Assembly: GCA_018896025.1 (NCBI GenBank)
Contig: JAHIND010000017.1
Span: 248,001-312,000, forward strand
Reading direction: 5' to 3'
Length of the DNA stretch: 64,000 nt
Source: Pseudomonadota bacterium
GTDB taxonomy: Bacteria; Desulfobacterota; Desulfarculia; Desulfarculales; Desulfarculaceae
Below are positions 8,437 to 18,355 of the stretch, in pieces. How positions within the stretch are numbered: the first letter of the stretch is position 1; every line of letters begins with the position of its first letter. Both the position numbers and the translations under genes were made by a program. The notes under the pieces were generated by a model that was not told where the DNA came from, searched no databases, and worked only from the letters and a program-made list of their open reading frames with translations.

Positions 8437-9900
8437 TTAGCCGCCGCGGGCGGCCTTGAGCCAATGGCGTTTCAACCACCAGGAATATAGGGCCAGGAGC
8501 ACCGCGCTGATTCCCAGCCAGGCAGCCAGCCTAAAGGCCCCGTCCAGCCCGTCCACCATGGCTTGGGGAGGGGCGGCCGCCAGGTTGGTTTGGTCCGCGC
8601 CTGGAGCCGACGCCAAAAAGTACAGGCTGAACACCGCGCCCATGAGCGGCACCCCGGAGGTGTTGCCCAGGGTGCGCGAGAGCGACACCAAGCCCGAGGA
8701 CACCCCAAGGCGGTGGCGGGGAGCCCGGCCCATGATGGAGCTGGTGTTGGGGGCCTGAAACAGACCCAGGCCTAGACCCAGGGGCAGCACCCGCATGACG
8801 TACTCAAAAACCGATATGTGCAAGGTGATGCCGCTCAAAGTCAGGCACCCGCCCACCAGCAGCAGCAAGCCGATAAGACTCACCACTCGGGCTCCGAAGC
8901 GGTCGGCGCACCATCCCGCCAGAGGCGAAACCGTGCCCATGCTCAACGGCACCACCAACATAAGAAAGCCGGTCTGCTGGGGAGAGTAGCCCTCGGCCAC
9001 CTGCAAATAGATGGGCATGATGAATACCCCGCCCAGGATAAGAAAGGCGATCCAGCCCATCAACAGGCCCAGGCCGAACTGGGGGTCCTTGAACAGGCTC
9101 AAAGGCATCATGGGCTGCACAGAGCGGGCTTCCACCCACAAAAAAAGCGCCACGCCCAAGATGGCGCCTCCAAACAACAGAGGGGAAGCTCCCGAGCCGA
9201 AGCCATAATGCTGGCCCAGGGTCATGCCCAGGGCGTAGCAGACTAGGGCCAGAAACAACAACACCGCGCCTGGTACGTCGAAGCGCTCCCCCTTCACGGT
9301 CGATCGGTCGCCGGGCACATAACGCGAGACCATCCACCAGGAAAGAAGGCACACCGGCAGGTTGACGAAAAAGATGGCCCGCCAGCCCACCGTGCCGATG
9401 AGCAGGCCTCCCATAGGAGGGCCCACGGCCAAGCCCAGGGAAACCGCCGTGCCCATGATGCCCATCACCCGGCCCCGTTGCTCGGCGGGGAATATCTCGG
9501 TGATTATGCCCATACCCAGGGCTTGCATCATCACCGCGCCAAAGGCCTGCACCGCCCGGAAAAGTATAAGGGCATAGGCGCTGGTGGCCAGACCGCAAAG
9601 AGCCGAGCCCGCCCCGAACACCAGGATGCCCAACAGATAGACCCGCTTTTTGCCGAACATGTCGCCCAGGCGACCCACCCCCAGCATCAGCGAGGTGATG
9701 ACCAGGGCGTAGCTCACCACCACCCACTCGATGGTGGCCAGGGAGGCCTTCAGGTCGTGCATCAGGGTGGACAGAGCGATGTTGACGATGCTTATGTCCA
9801 TGGTGCCCATGAACACGCTGAGCCCGATGCCCAACAGGGCCAGGTTGCGGCTGAACTCAGGCTCGGCCTGAGCCAGGTCTATGTCGGGAGCTGAAGGCAT
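8437..9900 (-). CDS. MFS drug:H+ antiporter-like exporter (14-TM, EmrB/QacA type)
   Basis: The roughly 487-residue membrane protein has about 14 hydrophobic segments. Motif A (GRLGDMFGKKR) lies between segments two and three, and motif C-like glycines (GLAVGPPMGGLLIG) lie in segment five, both typical of proton-driven exporters of the DHA2 family. The early FMGTMDISIVNIALSTL is the usual first helix with an acidic residue. I chose the ATG at 9898-9900; a TTG 24 bases upstream extends the frame but has no clear ribosome site. No membrane-fusion partner (EmrA) or regulator is adjacent, so the substrate cannot be predicted. Confidence 0.9.
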   Translation of the reverse strand: MPSAPDIDLAQAEPEFSRNLALLGIGLSVFMGTMDISIVNIALSTLMHDLKASLATIEWVVVSYALVITSLMLGVGRLGDMFGKKRVYLLGILVFGAGSALCGLATSAYALILFRAVQAFGAVMMQALGMGIITEIFPAEQRGRVMGIMGTAVSLGLAVGPPMGGLLIGTVGWRAIFFVNLPVCLLSWWMVSRYVPGDRSTVKGERFDVPGAVLLFLALVCYALGMTLGQHYGFGSGASPLLFGGAILGVALFLWVEARSVQPMMPLSLFKDPQFGLGLLMGWIAFLILGGVFIMPIYLQVAEGYSPQQTGFLMLVVPLSMGTVSPLAGWCADRFGARVVSLIGLLLLVGGCLTLSGITLHISVFEYVMRVLPLGLGLGLFQAPNTSSIMGRAPRHRLGVSSGLVSLSRTLGNTSGVPLMGAVFSLYFLASAPGADQTNLAAAPPQAMVDGLDGAFRLAAWLGISAVLLALYSWWLKRHWLKAARGG

Positions 9901-10044
9901 ACTCAATCGCCGTTGAATGAACAAATGCGCAAATGATAAATTTTACCACCAAAGACAAGATGGTCCAGATCGGCAAGAAGTCGGTAAAGGCAACGACAAG
10001 CAAGCCACGCCTACAACACAGATATACTCCGTCGGGCGAATCCC

Positions 10045-10165
10045 ATCGGGGCGGCCAGCCGCCGCAGGGCAAGGCGGCAGGTGACGAGGGACGCAGGCGT
10101 AGTCTACCTACGCCGAGGACCGAGTGATGCCGACAACGCAGCCATGCGGTGGCTGGCTGCACCGA
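10045..10165. repeat. Core-only copy of the dispersed repeat (copy C)
   Basis: About 75 bases from CGAGGGACGCAGGCGTAG onward align almost without gaps to the centre of the inverted-repeat elements at 15.6 and 62.1 kb, sharing CGCAGGCGTAG, CTACG, GAGG, CCGAG, CAACGC and GGCTGG. The terminal inverted repeats seen in the other two copies are not visible here, so this is a decayed or related element. It fills the gap between the MFS start and the end of the EI24 gene. Bases 9901-10044 contain nothing else I can assign. Confidence 0.65.
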
Positions 10166-10927
10166 TCACGCAGCGGACAGAGGGCGCTCCAGATACAGCA
10201 AGGTGCCCCCCATGGCCGCCAGGGGCAACAGGGCGAAGTTTACCACCGGTATCAGGCCCATCACCAGCACCGCGCTGCCGAAGCCCAGCCAGCCCAGGCC
10301 CATGCCCCGCACGTAGCGCGACTTTTCCTTGAGGCTGAGGCCCCGGCGGTCCAGGGGGTAGTCCATGAACTCCAGGGCCAGAAAATAGGCGGTGAACAGC
10401 CAGGCCAATACCGCGTAGGCCATGGCCCCCACCCCGGGGATGAGGTTGAGCAGCAGCAGGGGCAGCATCACCGCCAGGTAGATGAGCAGGCGCTTGAGGC
10501 TTTGCCTGAGCACCCGCATGACGTCGCGCACCAGGCCGCCGTCGCTCCAGGGCGCGCCGGGAGGCATGCCCTGGGCCAAGGCCTCGGTGCGCCGGGTTAA
10601 GAGCTCCAAAAAGGGCGCGGACACCACCCGCCCCACCACGGCGAACAAATATATCTGCACCACCAACAGGGCCAGCACCACCAGGACCAGCAGCAGATAC
10701 AACAGCGCCGCCCACCACCAGCCGTCGCCGCCGGGCAGCAGGCCCCGCACCCAGTCGCCAAGGTAGGCGTAGCTAAGCCAAAAGGCCAGGCCGAACAGGA
10801 TCAGGTTGAGGAAGAAAGGAGCCGCGGCCAAGGGCCACAGACGCTTGTGGTCCCACAAAAGGCGCAGCCCCCACATGGGGGCCCAAAAGGAACGCACAAA
10901 GGCTAGAGGATTTACCGCCGCTTTCAC
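10166..10927 (-). CDS. EI24/CysZ-like integral membrane protein
   Basis: This 253-residue protein has five to six hydrophobic segments. The layout fits the EI24 domain family: an N-terminal FVRSFWAPMWGLRLLWDH, the FSxPFLELLTRRTE-like stretch (here VVSAPFLELLTRRTEALA near residue 104), and ALEFMDYPLDRRGLSLKEK before the last helix pair. The family includes CysZ sulfate permeases. I do not assign sulfate transport because no cys genes are near. The GTG start overlaps the sppA stop as GTGA, so the two are coupled in the rpsA operon. Confidence 0.82.
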   Translation of the reverse strand: MKAAVNPLAFVRSFWAPMWGLRLLWDHKRLWPLAAAPFFLNLILFGLAFWLSYAYLGDWVRGLLPGGDGWWWAALLYLLLVLVVLALLVVQIYLFAVVGRVVSAPFLELLTRRTEALAQGMPPGAPWSDGGLVRDVMRVLRQSLKRLLIYLAVMLPLLLLNLIPGVGAMAYAVLAWLFTAYFLALEFMDYPLDRRGLSLKEKSRYVRGMGLGWLGFGSAVLVMGLIPVVNFALLPLAAMGGTLLYLERPLSAA

Positions 10928-11820
10928 TGGCTAAGGGGCGAGGCGGGCCAGCGGAAGGCCAGGCCGGGCATGGCTCCCAGTTGGGCGGCCAGGTCCTTGA
11001 TGAACAGGCTGGCCTGTTCGCGCAGCAGACCCGACCAGAAGCCGCCCTTTTTCTCGGGCCACACCAGGGTGGGTTCGCCCTTGATGTGCGCCAGGCGGGC
11101 GGCCAGCTTGACCGCGTCCTGGAAGTTGCCCAACTCGTCCACCAGGCCCAACTGCTTGGCCTTGGCCCCGGTGAAGACCCCGCCGTTGGCCAGGGCCTTG
11201 ACCTGCTCGTACTTCATGTGCCGTCCCTTGGCCACGTCGGACACGAACTGTTGGTAGGTCTGGTCGATGAGCTCTTGCAGGTTGGCCCGCTCGGCGTCGC
11301 TGAGCGGCCGGGAGGGGATGCCCGCTCCCTTGAGGCTGCCCGAGCGCAGTATCTGCACCTTCACCCCCAGCTTTTCCAGGAGCTGGTGCAGGTCGGGGAT
11401 GGTGGCGATGACCCCGATGGAGCCGGTGACCGTGGCCGGGGCGGCGACTATCTTGGTGCAGGCGGCCAGCAGGTAATAGCCCCCGCTGGCGGCCACCCCG
11501 CCCATGGAGCCCACCACCGGCTTGACCTTGGCGGTGCGGGCCACCTCCATGTACATCTCCTGGGACGCGGCCGCGCCGCCGCCCCCGGAGTCCACGCGGA
11601 TGATGATGGCTTGGATGGAGTCGTCGCGCCTGAGGCGGATGAGGGTCTCGTTGAATACCGCGGATGATTCGATGAGGCCGTTGACGGGAACCACGGCGAT
11701 CTTGCCGCCGAAAAGAGCCTGCGGGCGGAGCCCTGGCTTAATAAGCACCAGGGCTCCGCCGAACAAGGCCACGATCAGGGCACATACCCCAATGGCCACG
11801 GCCAGGGGATGTTTTCTCAT
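10924..11820 (-). CDS. sppA: Signal peptide peptidase SppA (short, single-domain form)
   Basis: SppA is a membrane-anchored serine protease that degrades cleaved signal peptides. The 298-residue protein has an N-terminal anchor (residues 7-28), the IIIRVDSGGGGAAASQEMY clp-fold loop, the catalytic Ser in GGVAASGGYYLL near residue 111, and the general-base Lys in RSGSLKGAG near 163. This is the short single-domain type found in many bacteria, not the duplicated E. coli form. It is 24 bp downstream of rpsA, and this pairing suggests co-transcription. Confidence 0.94.
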   Translation of the reverse strand: MRKHPLAVAIGVCALIVALFGGALVLIKPGLRPQALFGGKIAVVPVNGLIESSAVFNETLIRLRRDDSIQAIIIRVDSGGGGAAASQEMYMEVARTAKVKPVVGSMGGVAASGGYYLLAACTKIVAAPATVTGSIGVIATIPDLHQLLEKLGVKVQILRSGSLKGAGIPSRPLSDAERANLQELIDQTYQQFVSDVAKGRHMKYEQVKALANGGVFTGAKAKQLGLVDELGNFQDAVKLAARLAHIKGEPTLVWPEKKGGFWSGLLREQASLFIKDLAAQLGAMPGLAFRWPASPLSQ

Positions 11821-11844
11821 AAAGGTCGTTTCGGGAACTTACTG

Positions 11845-13677
<1,833 letters not shown>

Positions 13678-13751
13678 GGTTAATTCGCTTTAGCTCCTAA
13701 TGGTTTAGCCACGCGGCAGCATCGGCCGGGATTACGACCGAGACTCCGCAA

Positions 13752-13797
13752 CTTGTAAAATTAAGTCTTCCTACCAGAAAGTACTGTATTTTACAAG
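13752..13797. promoter_or_regulatory. Ten-base inverted repeat upstream of rpsA
   Basis: CTTGTAAAAT (13752-13761) and ATTTTACAAG (13788-13797) are perfect inverted copies 26 bases apart in the 131-bp cmk-rpsA gap. The stretch is AT-rich in a GC-rich genome. It may be a protein-binding site or part of an rpsA promoter region, but no clear -35/-10 pair was found, so the role is inferred. Confidence 0.4.
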
Positions 13798-13808
13798 GTT
13801 TCATTGAC

Positions 13809-14483
13809 TTATCGTGGTGCGCTTGTGCGCCGTTCCCGCACCTTTTTGGCCAGGGTGTCCACCACCTCGGCAAGGCTCAGGGGGGTGGTGTCCAGCACCA
13901 CGGCGTCCTCGGCGGGGCGCAGGGGGCTCAGGCTGCGCTCTGAGTCGCGCAGGTCCCGTTGGCGCAGGTCGGCCAAGACATCCGCCATATCAGCCTGTTG
14001 ACCGCTCTGATTTAGCTCCAGCCAACGGCGGCGAGCCCGCTCTTGTTCCCCGGCGGTGAGGAAAAACTTGGCCTCGGCGTGGGGAAAGACCACGGTACCC
14101 ATGTCCCGGCCCTCGGCCACCAAGTCTCCGTCCCGCCCGGCGGCCCTTTGCAGGCCCAAAAGATGCTCCCGCACCGGGGCCAGGGCCGAAAGGCGGCTGG
14201 CCAACTGACTGATGGCCTCGTTGCGGATGTAGGGCTCCACCTCCTGCCCCCCCAGGAGCACCAGAAAGCTTCCATCCTGGGATATGGCCTCCAGGGGCAC
14301 TTTGCGCAGCCAAGCGGCCAGCTTGTCCTCGCCCTGGTCCTGCATATCATCCCACTGGGCGGCCAAGGCGATGGCCCGGTACAGGGCGCCGGTGTCCAAA
14401 AAGGCGAAGCCCAGCTTCCGGGCCAAAAGGCGGCTGGCCGAGGATTTGCCCGAGCCGGCCGGTCCGTCCACGGTGACCACCAT
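13809..14483 (-). CDS. cmk: Cytidylate kinase
   Basis: Cmk phosphorylates CMP and dCMP with ATP. The 224-residue protein starts with MVVTVDGPAGSGKSSASRLL (P-loop) and continues with FLDTGALYRAIAL. It has AEGRDMGTVVFPHAEAKFFL (the CMP-binding Arg-Asp region) and RARRRWLEL in the lid. QRDLRDSERSLSPLRPAEDAVVLDTT near the C-terminus is diagnostic of bacterial CMP kinases. It starts five bases after hisC and precedes rpsA. The cmk-rpsA order is common, but the ispH gene sometimes found between them is absent. Confidence 0.97.
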   Translation of the reverse strand: MVVTVDGPAGSGKSSASRLLARKLGFAFLDTGALYRAIALAAQWDDMQDQGEDKLAAWLRKVPLEAISQDGSFLVLLGGQEVEPYIRNEAISQLASRLSALAPVREHLLGLQRAAGRDGDLVAEGRDMGTVVFPHAEAKFFLTAGEQERARRRWLELNQSGQQADMADVLADLRQRDLRDSERSLSPLRPAEDAVVLDTTPLSLAEVVDTLAKKVRERRTSAPR

Positions 14484-14488
14484 GGAGG

Positions 14489-15595
14489 TTATGCCTTCCC
14501 CAAGATAGCGCCCAGTTCATCCATGAAGCGCCGGTTCTCCTGGGGCAGACCCACGCTGATGCGCAGGAACTCGGGCAGGCCGTAGGAGGTCATCTTGCGC
14601 ACGATGACCCCGCGCCGCAGCAGTTCGTCGGCCACGTCGGAGGCCTTGGGCCCCACTTTGACCAGCACGAAGTTGGTCTGGCTGGGCACGTACATCAGGC
14701 CCAGTTCGTCGAAGCAGGCGTAGAAATCCTTGAGCCCCTGCCAGGCGACCTGAAGGGTCTTTTGGAAAAACTCCTCGTCGGCCAGGGCGGCGGTTCCGGC
14801 GGCCTGGGCCAGGATGCTGGTGTTAAAGGGCTGGCGCACCCGGTGCAGGATGCCCATGACCTCCACCGGCCCCAGGCCGAAACCCACCCTGAGCCCGGCC
14901 AGGCCGTAGGCCTTGGAAAAGGTGCGCATCACCACCACCGGCACCTCGTGATCCAGGAAGTCGGTGCCCTGGGCCACCTCGGGGTCGGAGGCGAACTCGA
15001 TGTAGGCCTCGTCCAAGACCACGATAACCCCATCCGGCACCTTGTCCAGGAACGCCCGGAACTCCTTGCCGCTGAAGGCGGTCCCGGCGGGGTTGTCCGG
15101 GTTGTTCACGAACACCAGGCGGGTGCGCGGCTCGATGGCCTGGGCCAGGGCATTGAGGTCCAGGCGGAAGTCCTTGAGCGGCACCTCCTTGAGACGGCCC
15201 CCGGCCACCTGCACCAGCTTGGAGTACATGAGAAACGAAGGCGAAGCGGCCAGGGCCAGATCGCCGGGGCGCAAAAAGGCGCGGCACAACAGCTCGATGA
15301 TTTCGTTGGAGCCGTTGCCCAAGACGATCTGGTCCTGGGACAGGCCGTAGCGCCGGGACAGGGCCTGGCGCAGCTCGAAGCCGGCCCCGTCGGGGTAGCG
15401 GTGCAGGCCCTCCAGGGCCTTGGCCATGGCCGCCACCGCCTTGGGCGAGGGGCCCAGGGGATTCTCGTTGCTGGCCAGTTTTATGGCCCCGCTTATGCCC
15501 AACTCCCGCTCCAGCTCCTCGATGGGCTTGCCCGGCTTGTAGGGCACCAGGGCCTGAATCTCCGGAGGGACGGGAGGCAGATTACGCTTTTTCAC
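14489..15595 (-). CDS. hisC: Histidinol-phosphate aminotransferase
   Basis: HisC is a PLP enzyme that converts imidazole-acetol phosphate to histidinol phosphate; paralogues also act on aromatic amino acids. The 368-residue protein has IKLASNENPLGPSPKAVAA, HRYPDGAGFELRQAL, NNPDNPAGT and the PLP-lysine region RTFSKAYGLAGLRVGFG. It ends with LPEFLRISVGLPQEN. The start is a GTG with AAGGAG seven bases upstream. The inverted-repeat element at 15.6 kb lies just behind this ribosome site and may carry or displace the operon promoter. cmk, rpsA, sppA and the EI24 gene follow closely. Confidence 0.95.
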   Translation of the reverse strand: MKKRNLPPVPPEIQALVPYKPGKPIEELERELGISGAIKLASNENPLGPSPKAVAAMAKALEGLHRYPDGAGFELRQALSRRYGLSQDQIVLGNGSNEIIELLCRAFLRPGDLALAASPSFLMYSKLVQVAGGRLKEVPLKDFRLDLNALAQAIEPRTRLVFVNNPDNPAGTAFSGKEFRAFLDKVPDGVIVVLDEAYIEFASDPEVAQGTDFLDHEVPVVVMRTFSKAYGLAGLRVGFGLGPVEVMGILHRVRQPFNTSILAQAAGTAALADEEFFQKTLQVAWQGLKDFYACFDELGLMYVPSQTNFVLVKVGPKASDVADELLRRGVIVRKMTSYGLPEFLRISVGLPQENRRFMDELGAILGKA

Positions 15596-15630
15596 CAGAT
15601 GCTCCTTAACTGTGGCCTAACTGCGTGGCC

Positions 15631-15890
15631 TAGCCCGGATTTTCATGAAGGTGGGCGGCAACGAGCAACGAAGCGGTACCCATGCATTCCTTATGCAAGA
15701 TACGTCAGCTTCACCAGGGCAGGGTTTGTACCCAGATCCGGCACAGCCAGCCTTCGGCAGACAAGGCGTCCGGTAAGCGAGGGCCGCAGGCGTAGCCTGA
15801 GCTACGTTGAGGCCCGAGCGCAACCGGCAACGCGGTATGCCGGGGGCTGGCGCAGCCGGACGCCCTACCTTATTGAAATATCCGGGCTCA
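15631..15890. mobile_element. Miniature inverted-repeat element, copy A
   Basis: A roughly 257-bp element is bounded by AGCCCGGATTTTCATGAAGG on the left and, as its inverted partner, CCTTATTGAAATATCCGGGCT on the right. The centre contains GCCGCAGGCGTAGC facing GCTACGTTGAGGC, a long imperfect palindrome. It encodes no transposase. Copy B at 62.06 kb carries the same ends and internal sequence in the opposite orientation. The left end has a TA dinucleotide, but the right end reads TC, so a TA target duplication is only partly supported. It fills most of the gap upstream of hisC; bases 15889-15950 hold nothing else. Confidence 0.8.
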
Positions 15891-15950
15891 CTGAAAAACG
15901 AGGCAAAACTTACCCTGGGCTCGCCAAGGCTGTCAAGGCCGGGGCGAGGT

Positions 15951-16379
15951 TCAGGACAGTTCCACGTAGCTTGATTCCAAGGGCCCGGCCAACAGTTGCA
16001 AGGTGCCCACCGTGACCACCAGCACCTTGGCCGCCGGATCGGCGGTGATCCCGGCCAAATGGGGCATGCGCTCGGCGAAGCGGGCCTTCAGCTCTTGCTG
16101 CCGCGCATACGGCGCGGGAGCGCAGGCCCCGCCCACGGTGAGGGCCTTCAGCGGCCCGCCCGGCTGGCCTGCCCGGCGGTCGTCGATGAGCAGGCTCACC
16201 TGGGGGTTGGCCAGGATGTTGCGATACTTCATGGTCTCGGCCGAGGTGATCAGATAGATCCTGCGCCCCTCATCGTCGGGCAGATAGGCCATGAGCGAGG
16301 CGTGGGGCTCCTGTCCGTGAGTGGTGGCCAACACGCAGATGTCGTTTTCCCGGATAAAGGCCAGCATATTCTCCAGCAT
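15951..16379 (-). CDS. Pyridoxamine-5'-phosphate-oxidase-fold flavoprotein
   Basis: This encodes 142 residues with the split-barrel FMN-binding fold, beginning MLENMLAFIRENDICVLATT. It contains PHASLMAYLPDDEGRRIYLI and KYRNILANPQVSLLIDDR, the strand-turn pattern of small PPOX-family proteins. It is too short and lacks the C-terminal substrate motifs for a true PdxH, so a general FMN/F420-type oxidoreductase or heme-related role is more likely. It follows the cupin gene by only four bases, so they share a transcript. Substrate unknown. Confidence 0.8.
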   Translation of the reverse strand: MLENMLAFIRENDICVLATTHGQEPHASLMAYLPDDEGRRIYLITSAETMKYRNILANPQVSLLIDDRRAGQPGGPLKALTVGGACAPAPYARQQELKARFAERMPHLAGITADPAAKVLVVTVGTLQLLAGPLESSYVELS

Positions 16380-16382
16380 GGC

Positions 16383-16802
16383 TTACTCCTGGGTAAAATC
16401 CGCGGGCAGGTCGTCAGCGGCCTGGTAGGGCCGGTCGCTTAGCTCCACAAAGGTGATGGTCTCCTGGGCACAAAAGCGGTGGGCCACCCCGGCGGGCATG
16501 AACAGCCGGTCCCCGGCCTCCACTTCCATTTCCAGGCGCTCGCCGGTGGCCGGGCAAAAGAACTCGGCCGTGCCCCGACCGGCGGCGATGTAAATGTACT
16601 CATTCTTGCTCTGGTGCAGGTGCCCGCCCCGGTAGCCCGCGCCGGGCTCCAGGGTGAACATGCCCGCCCGCCGCACCTCCGGTCCGTTGAGGATCAGATG
16701 GCCCTCGCCCCGGGCGTCCTTGAAGCGCTTTTCCGTGGCGAACTCGCCGGTCAGGGGCAGTTTGACCACCTGAACCCGCTGGGCCAGGGTAAGCTCAGGC
16801 AT
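16383..16802 (-). CDS. Single-domain cupin protein
   Basis: The 139-residue product has the cupin core. Motif 1 is GAGYRGGHLHQSKNEYIYIAAG, with the two His and Glu that usually bind metal, and motif 2 is GDRLFMPAGVAHRF with the third His. A beta-barrel strand pattern surrounds both. Function could be sugar-epimerase-like, dioxygenase-like or regulatory; nothing decides it. It overlaps the end of the upstream hypothetical gene by eight bases and is followed after four bases by the PPOX-fold gene. Confidence 0.85.
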   Translation of the reverse strand: MPELTLAQRVQVVKLPLTGEFATEKRFKDARGEGHLILNGPEVRRAGMFTLEPGAGYRGGHLHQSKNEYIYIAAGRGTAEFFCPATGERLEMEVEAGDRLFMPAGVAHRFCAQETITFVELSDRPYQAADDLPADFTQE

Positions 16803-17154
16803 CGGTCTTCTCCGTGGGGGCCGCCGCCTCGGGGGCCTCGCCGCCGGGCTCGTCGTCCGTGCTTTGGTTCTGGGCGGCCTCGTTCACCCCCGGCTGGAAG
16901 GCATCGGGAGGCCCCAGGGAGGGATCGGGCAGCATGGCCAAATCTTCCAGGGCCTGCTCCAAAAGGTCCACCCGGTCGCCCACCGGCTTCAGGCGGTCCA
17001 CGAACAAATAGTAGCGTCCCTTGAACCAGCACAAGCCGCTTTTCAGGTGCAGCCCGGCGAATTGCAGCTTTTCATAGGCCAACTGCACGCCCTTACCCCG
17101 CACCTCGCGCTCCAGCTCGGCCAGGCGTTCCTTGCCCCGTCTTGCCGCGCTCAC
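16795..17154 (-). CDS. Conserved-looking hypothetical protein
   Basis: I do not recognise this 119-residue protein. The first 75 residues look folded, with two Arg/Lys/Glu-rich helices (ERLAELEREVRGKGVQLAYEK) and a strand pair (GLCWFKGRYYLFVDRLKPV). The last 45 residues are acidic and Ala/Pro/Glu-rich, probably disordered. It starts with a GTG 12 bases after the preceding gene and overlaps the cupin gene, so it is part of the SPOR-to-PPOX operon. The FKGRYYLFVD region would suit a small-molecule or peptide-binding module, which is only a guess. Confidence 0.7.
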   Translation of the reverse strand: MSAARRGKERLAELEREVRGKGVQLAYEKLQFAGLHLKSGLCWFKGRYYLFVDRLKPVGDRVDLLEQALEDLAMLPDPSLGPPDAFQPGVNEAAQNQSTDDEPGGEAPEAAAPTEKTDA

Positions 17155-17166
17155 TAAACCCTCACC

Positions 17167-17466
17167 TCAGTCATCCCATTCGTCTCCTTGGCCGCCGGAG
17201 CCGGCCAGGTCGTCCAGAAAGCTCCGCACCGCCGGACGCAGGTAAACCCCTTCCAGGTCCAAGCCCAGCAGGCCCAGGCCCAGGCGGCGGCAATGTTGGG
17301 CGGTGTCTTGCCGCCGCTCGATGAATATTACCGGTTTTCCCCGCAGGCGGCAGAGGCCGCTGCGGGCCGAGGGGTCGTCCCCCCCGTCCAGGCTCTCCAG
17401 GCGAACCTCCACTCCAAGCCCCTGGGCCACTTCGTTGAGCAAAAACCACAGGCGCTTGTCATCCAT
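17167..17466 (-). CDS. Hypothetical protein in SPOR-cupin operon
   Basis: The 99-residue product begins MDDKRLWFLLNEVAQGLGVE and has a strand pair (CRLRGKPVIFIERRQD) and a helix ending YLRPAVRSFLDDL. The C-terminus is short and acidic. The middle is similar in layout to the neighbouring 119-residue protein (a basic loop, then a Phe/Ile-rich strand), which may mean a distant relationship, but I cannot show it. It lies seven bases after the SPOR gene and 12 before the next, so it is co-transcribed. Confidence 0.68.
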   Translation of the reverse strand: MDDKRLWFLLNEVAQGLGVEVRLESLDGGDDPSARSGLCRLRGKPVIFIERRQDTAQHCRRLGLGLLGLDLEGVYLRPAVRSFLDDLAGSGGQGDEWDD

Positions 17467-17473
17467 GATCCGC

Positions 17474-18205
17474 TCAGCGCAGCGGCAGCAGGAAGGCGTC
17501 GCTGATCAGGCCCTGCTTCTCCCAGGCCTTGTACTGGCCCCTGGCCTCGTCCAGGGTGGGGAAGCTGCCCACGCAGACCCGGTGCCAGGTGCCCCGCTTG
17601 CCCAGGTCAACCTGGTTCACCCTGGCGGGCAGGCCCTGGTCGGCCAGGCGCTTGGCGTAGTTCTGGGCAACGGCCTCCCGCCTGAACGAGGCGGCGCACA
17701 CCGTCCAGGCGTCCCGGCCCTGGCGGGCCACCGGTTTGTTGACCGGCGCGGGCGGCGGGGCGGTGGTGGTGGTCACCGTGCTCTCGGTGCTGCTGGTGGT
17801 GCTGGTGGTGGTCGTCGTGTCCGTGGTGCTGCTGGTGGTCTCCCGGGCCTCGTTGAAAGCCGGGACCGCGCCCTGCACCTTGACCTGAGGCGGGGGTATG
17901 GTCTCGGCGTCATCAGTGGCCGCCGGGCCGCTTAGCTGGGTCTGGCGGGCCATCAGGGCCTGGGGCATCCAGGCCGCGCCGTGACCCGGAGCCGACCACC
18001 AGGCCATGGCGAAAAACCCAATGGTCAAGATCACTCCCACCCCGGTCAACTGGAAGAAACGCCGCCTCTGGCCGTCCCAAAAACGGGAGGCTTGGGGGTG
18101 CATGCGCCGGGCCTGGAGATAGCGATACAGATGCACCAGGCCGCCACCCAGGTACAGCACGCCGCCGACAAGTAAAACCAACAAGATCAGAGCTGACATA
18201 ACCAC
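17474..18205 (-). CDS. Membrane-anchored SPOR-domain protein
   Basis: SPOR domains bind denuded peptidoglycan and often bring proteins to the septum. The 243-residue protein has hydrophobic segments at about residues 4-24 and 52-70, then a Thr/Ser-rich low-complexity linker near residues 123-150 and Pro/Val residues. The C-terminal SPOR domain runs from WTVCAASFRREAVAQNYAKR to VCVGSFPTLDEARGQYKAW. The longest frame begins at GTG 18205; an ATG two codons later is equally possible. It leads the operon containing the two hypotheticals, the cupin and the PPOX protein. Confidence 0.85.
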   Translation of the reverse strand: MVMSALILLVLLVGGVLYLGGGLVHLYRYLQARRMHPQASRFWDGQRRRFFQLTGVGVILTIGFFAMAWWSAPGHGAAWMPQALMARQTQLSGPAATDDAETIPPPQVKVQGAVPAFNEARETTSSTTDTTTTTSTTSSTESTVTTTTAPPPAPVNKPVARQGRDAWTVCAASFRREAVAQNYAKRLADQGLPARVNQVDLGKRGTWHRVCVGSFPTLDEARGQYKAWEKQGLISDAFLLPLR

Positions 18206-18296
18206 ACCGTAAAAGCCAACAAAGGTGCAGTTACGCTAGCATTACCACCCCCTGTTTACAAGGCCCCGCTGCCGCTTCCCGCGCAGCCGCCCATCC

Positions 18297-18325
18297 TTGA
18301 CAACCATTTGCGCCGGGGGCATCAT
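18297..18325 (+). promoter_or_regulatory. Candidate promoter for the IclR-family gene
   Basis: TTGACA (perfect -35) at 18297-18302 and CATCAT at 18320-18325 are separated by 17 bases. The -10 matches four of six consensus positions. It lies about 30 bases before the iclR-type ATG, with AAGGAG just ahead of that start. Confidence 0.5.
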
Positions 18326-18355
18326 GAAGGCCGTCCTGTTCAGTAAGGAGAACGC

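Noticed and set aside
15617..15823. 68-residue minus-strand ORF in copy A of the inverted-repeat element
   Set aside because: It lies inside the repeat, and a similar ORF occurs in copy B (62076-62270, plus strand), so shared residues come from repeat DNA. No ribosome site or domain is seen.
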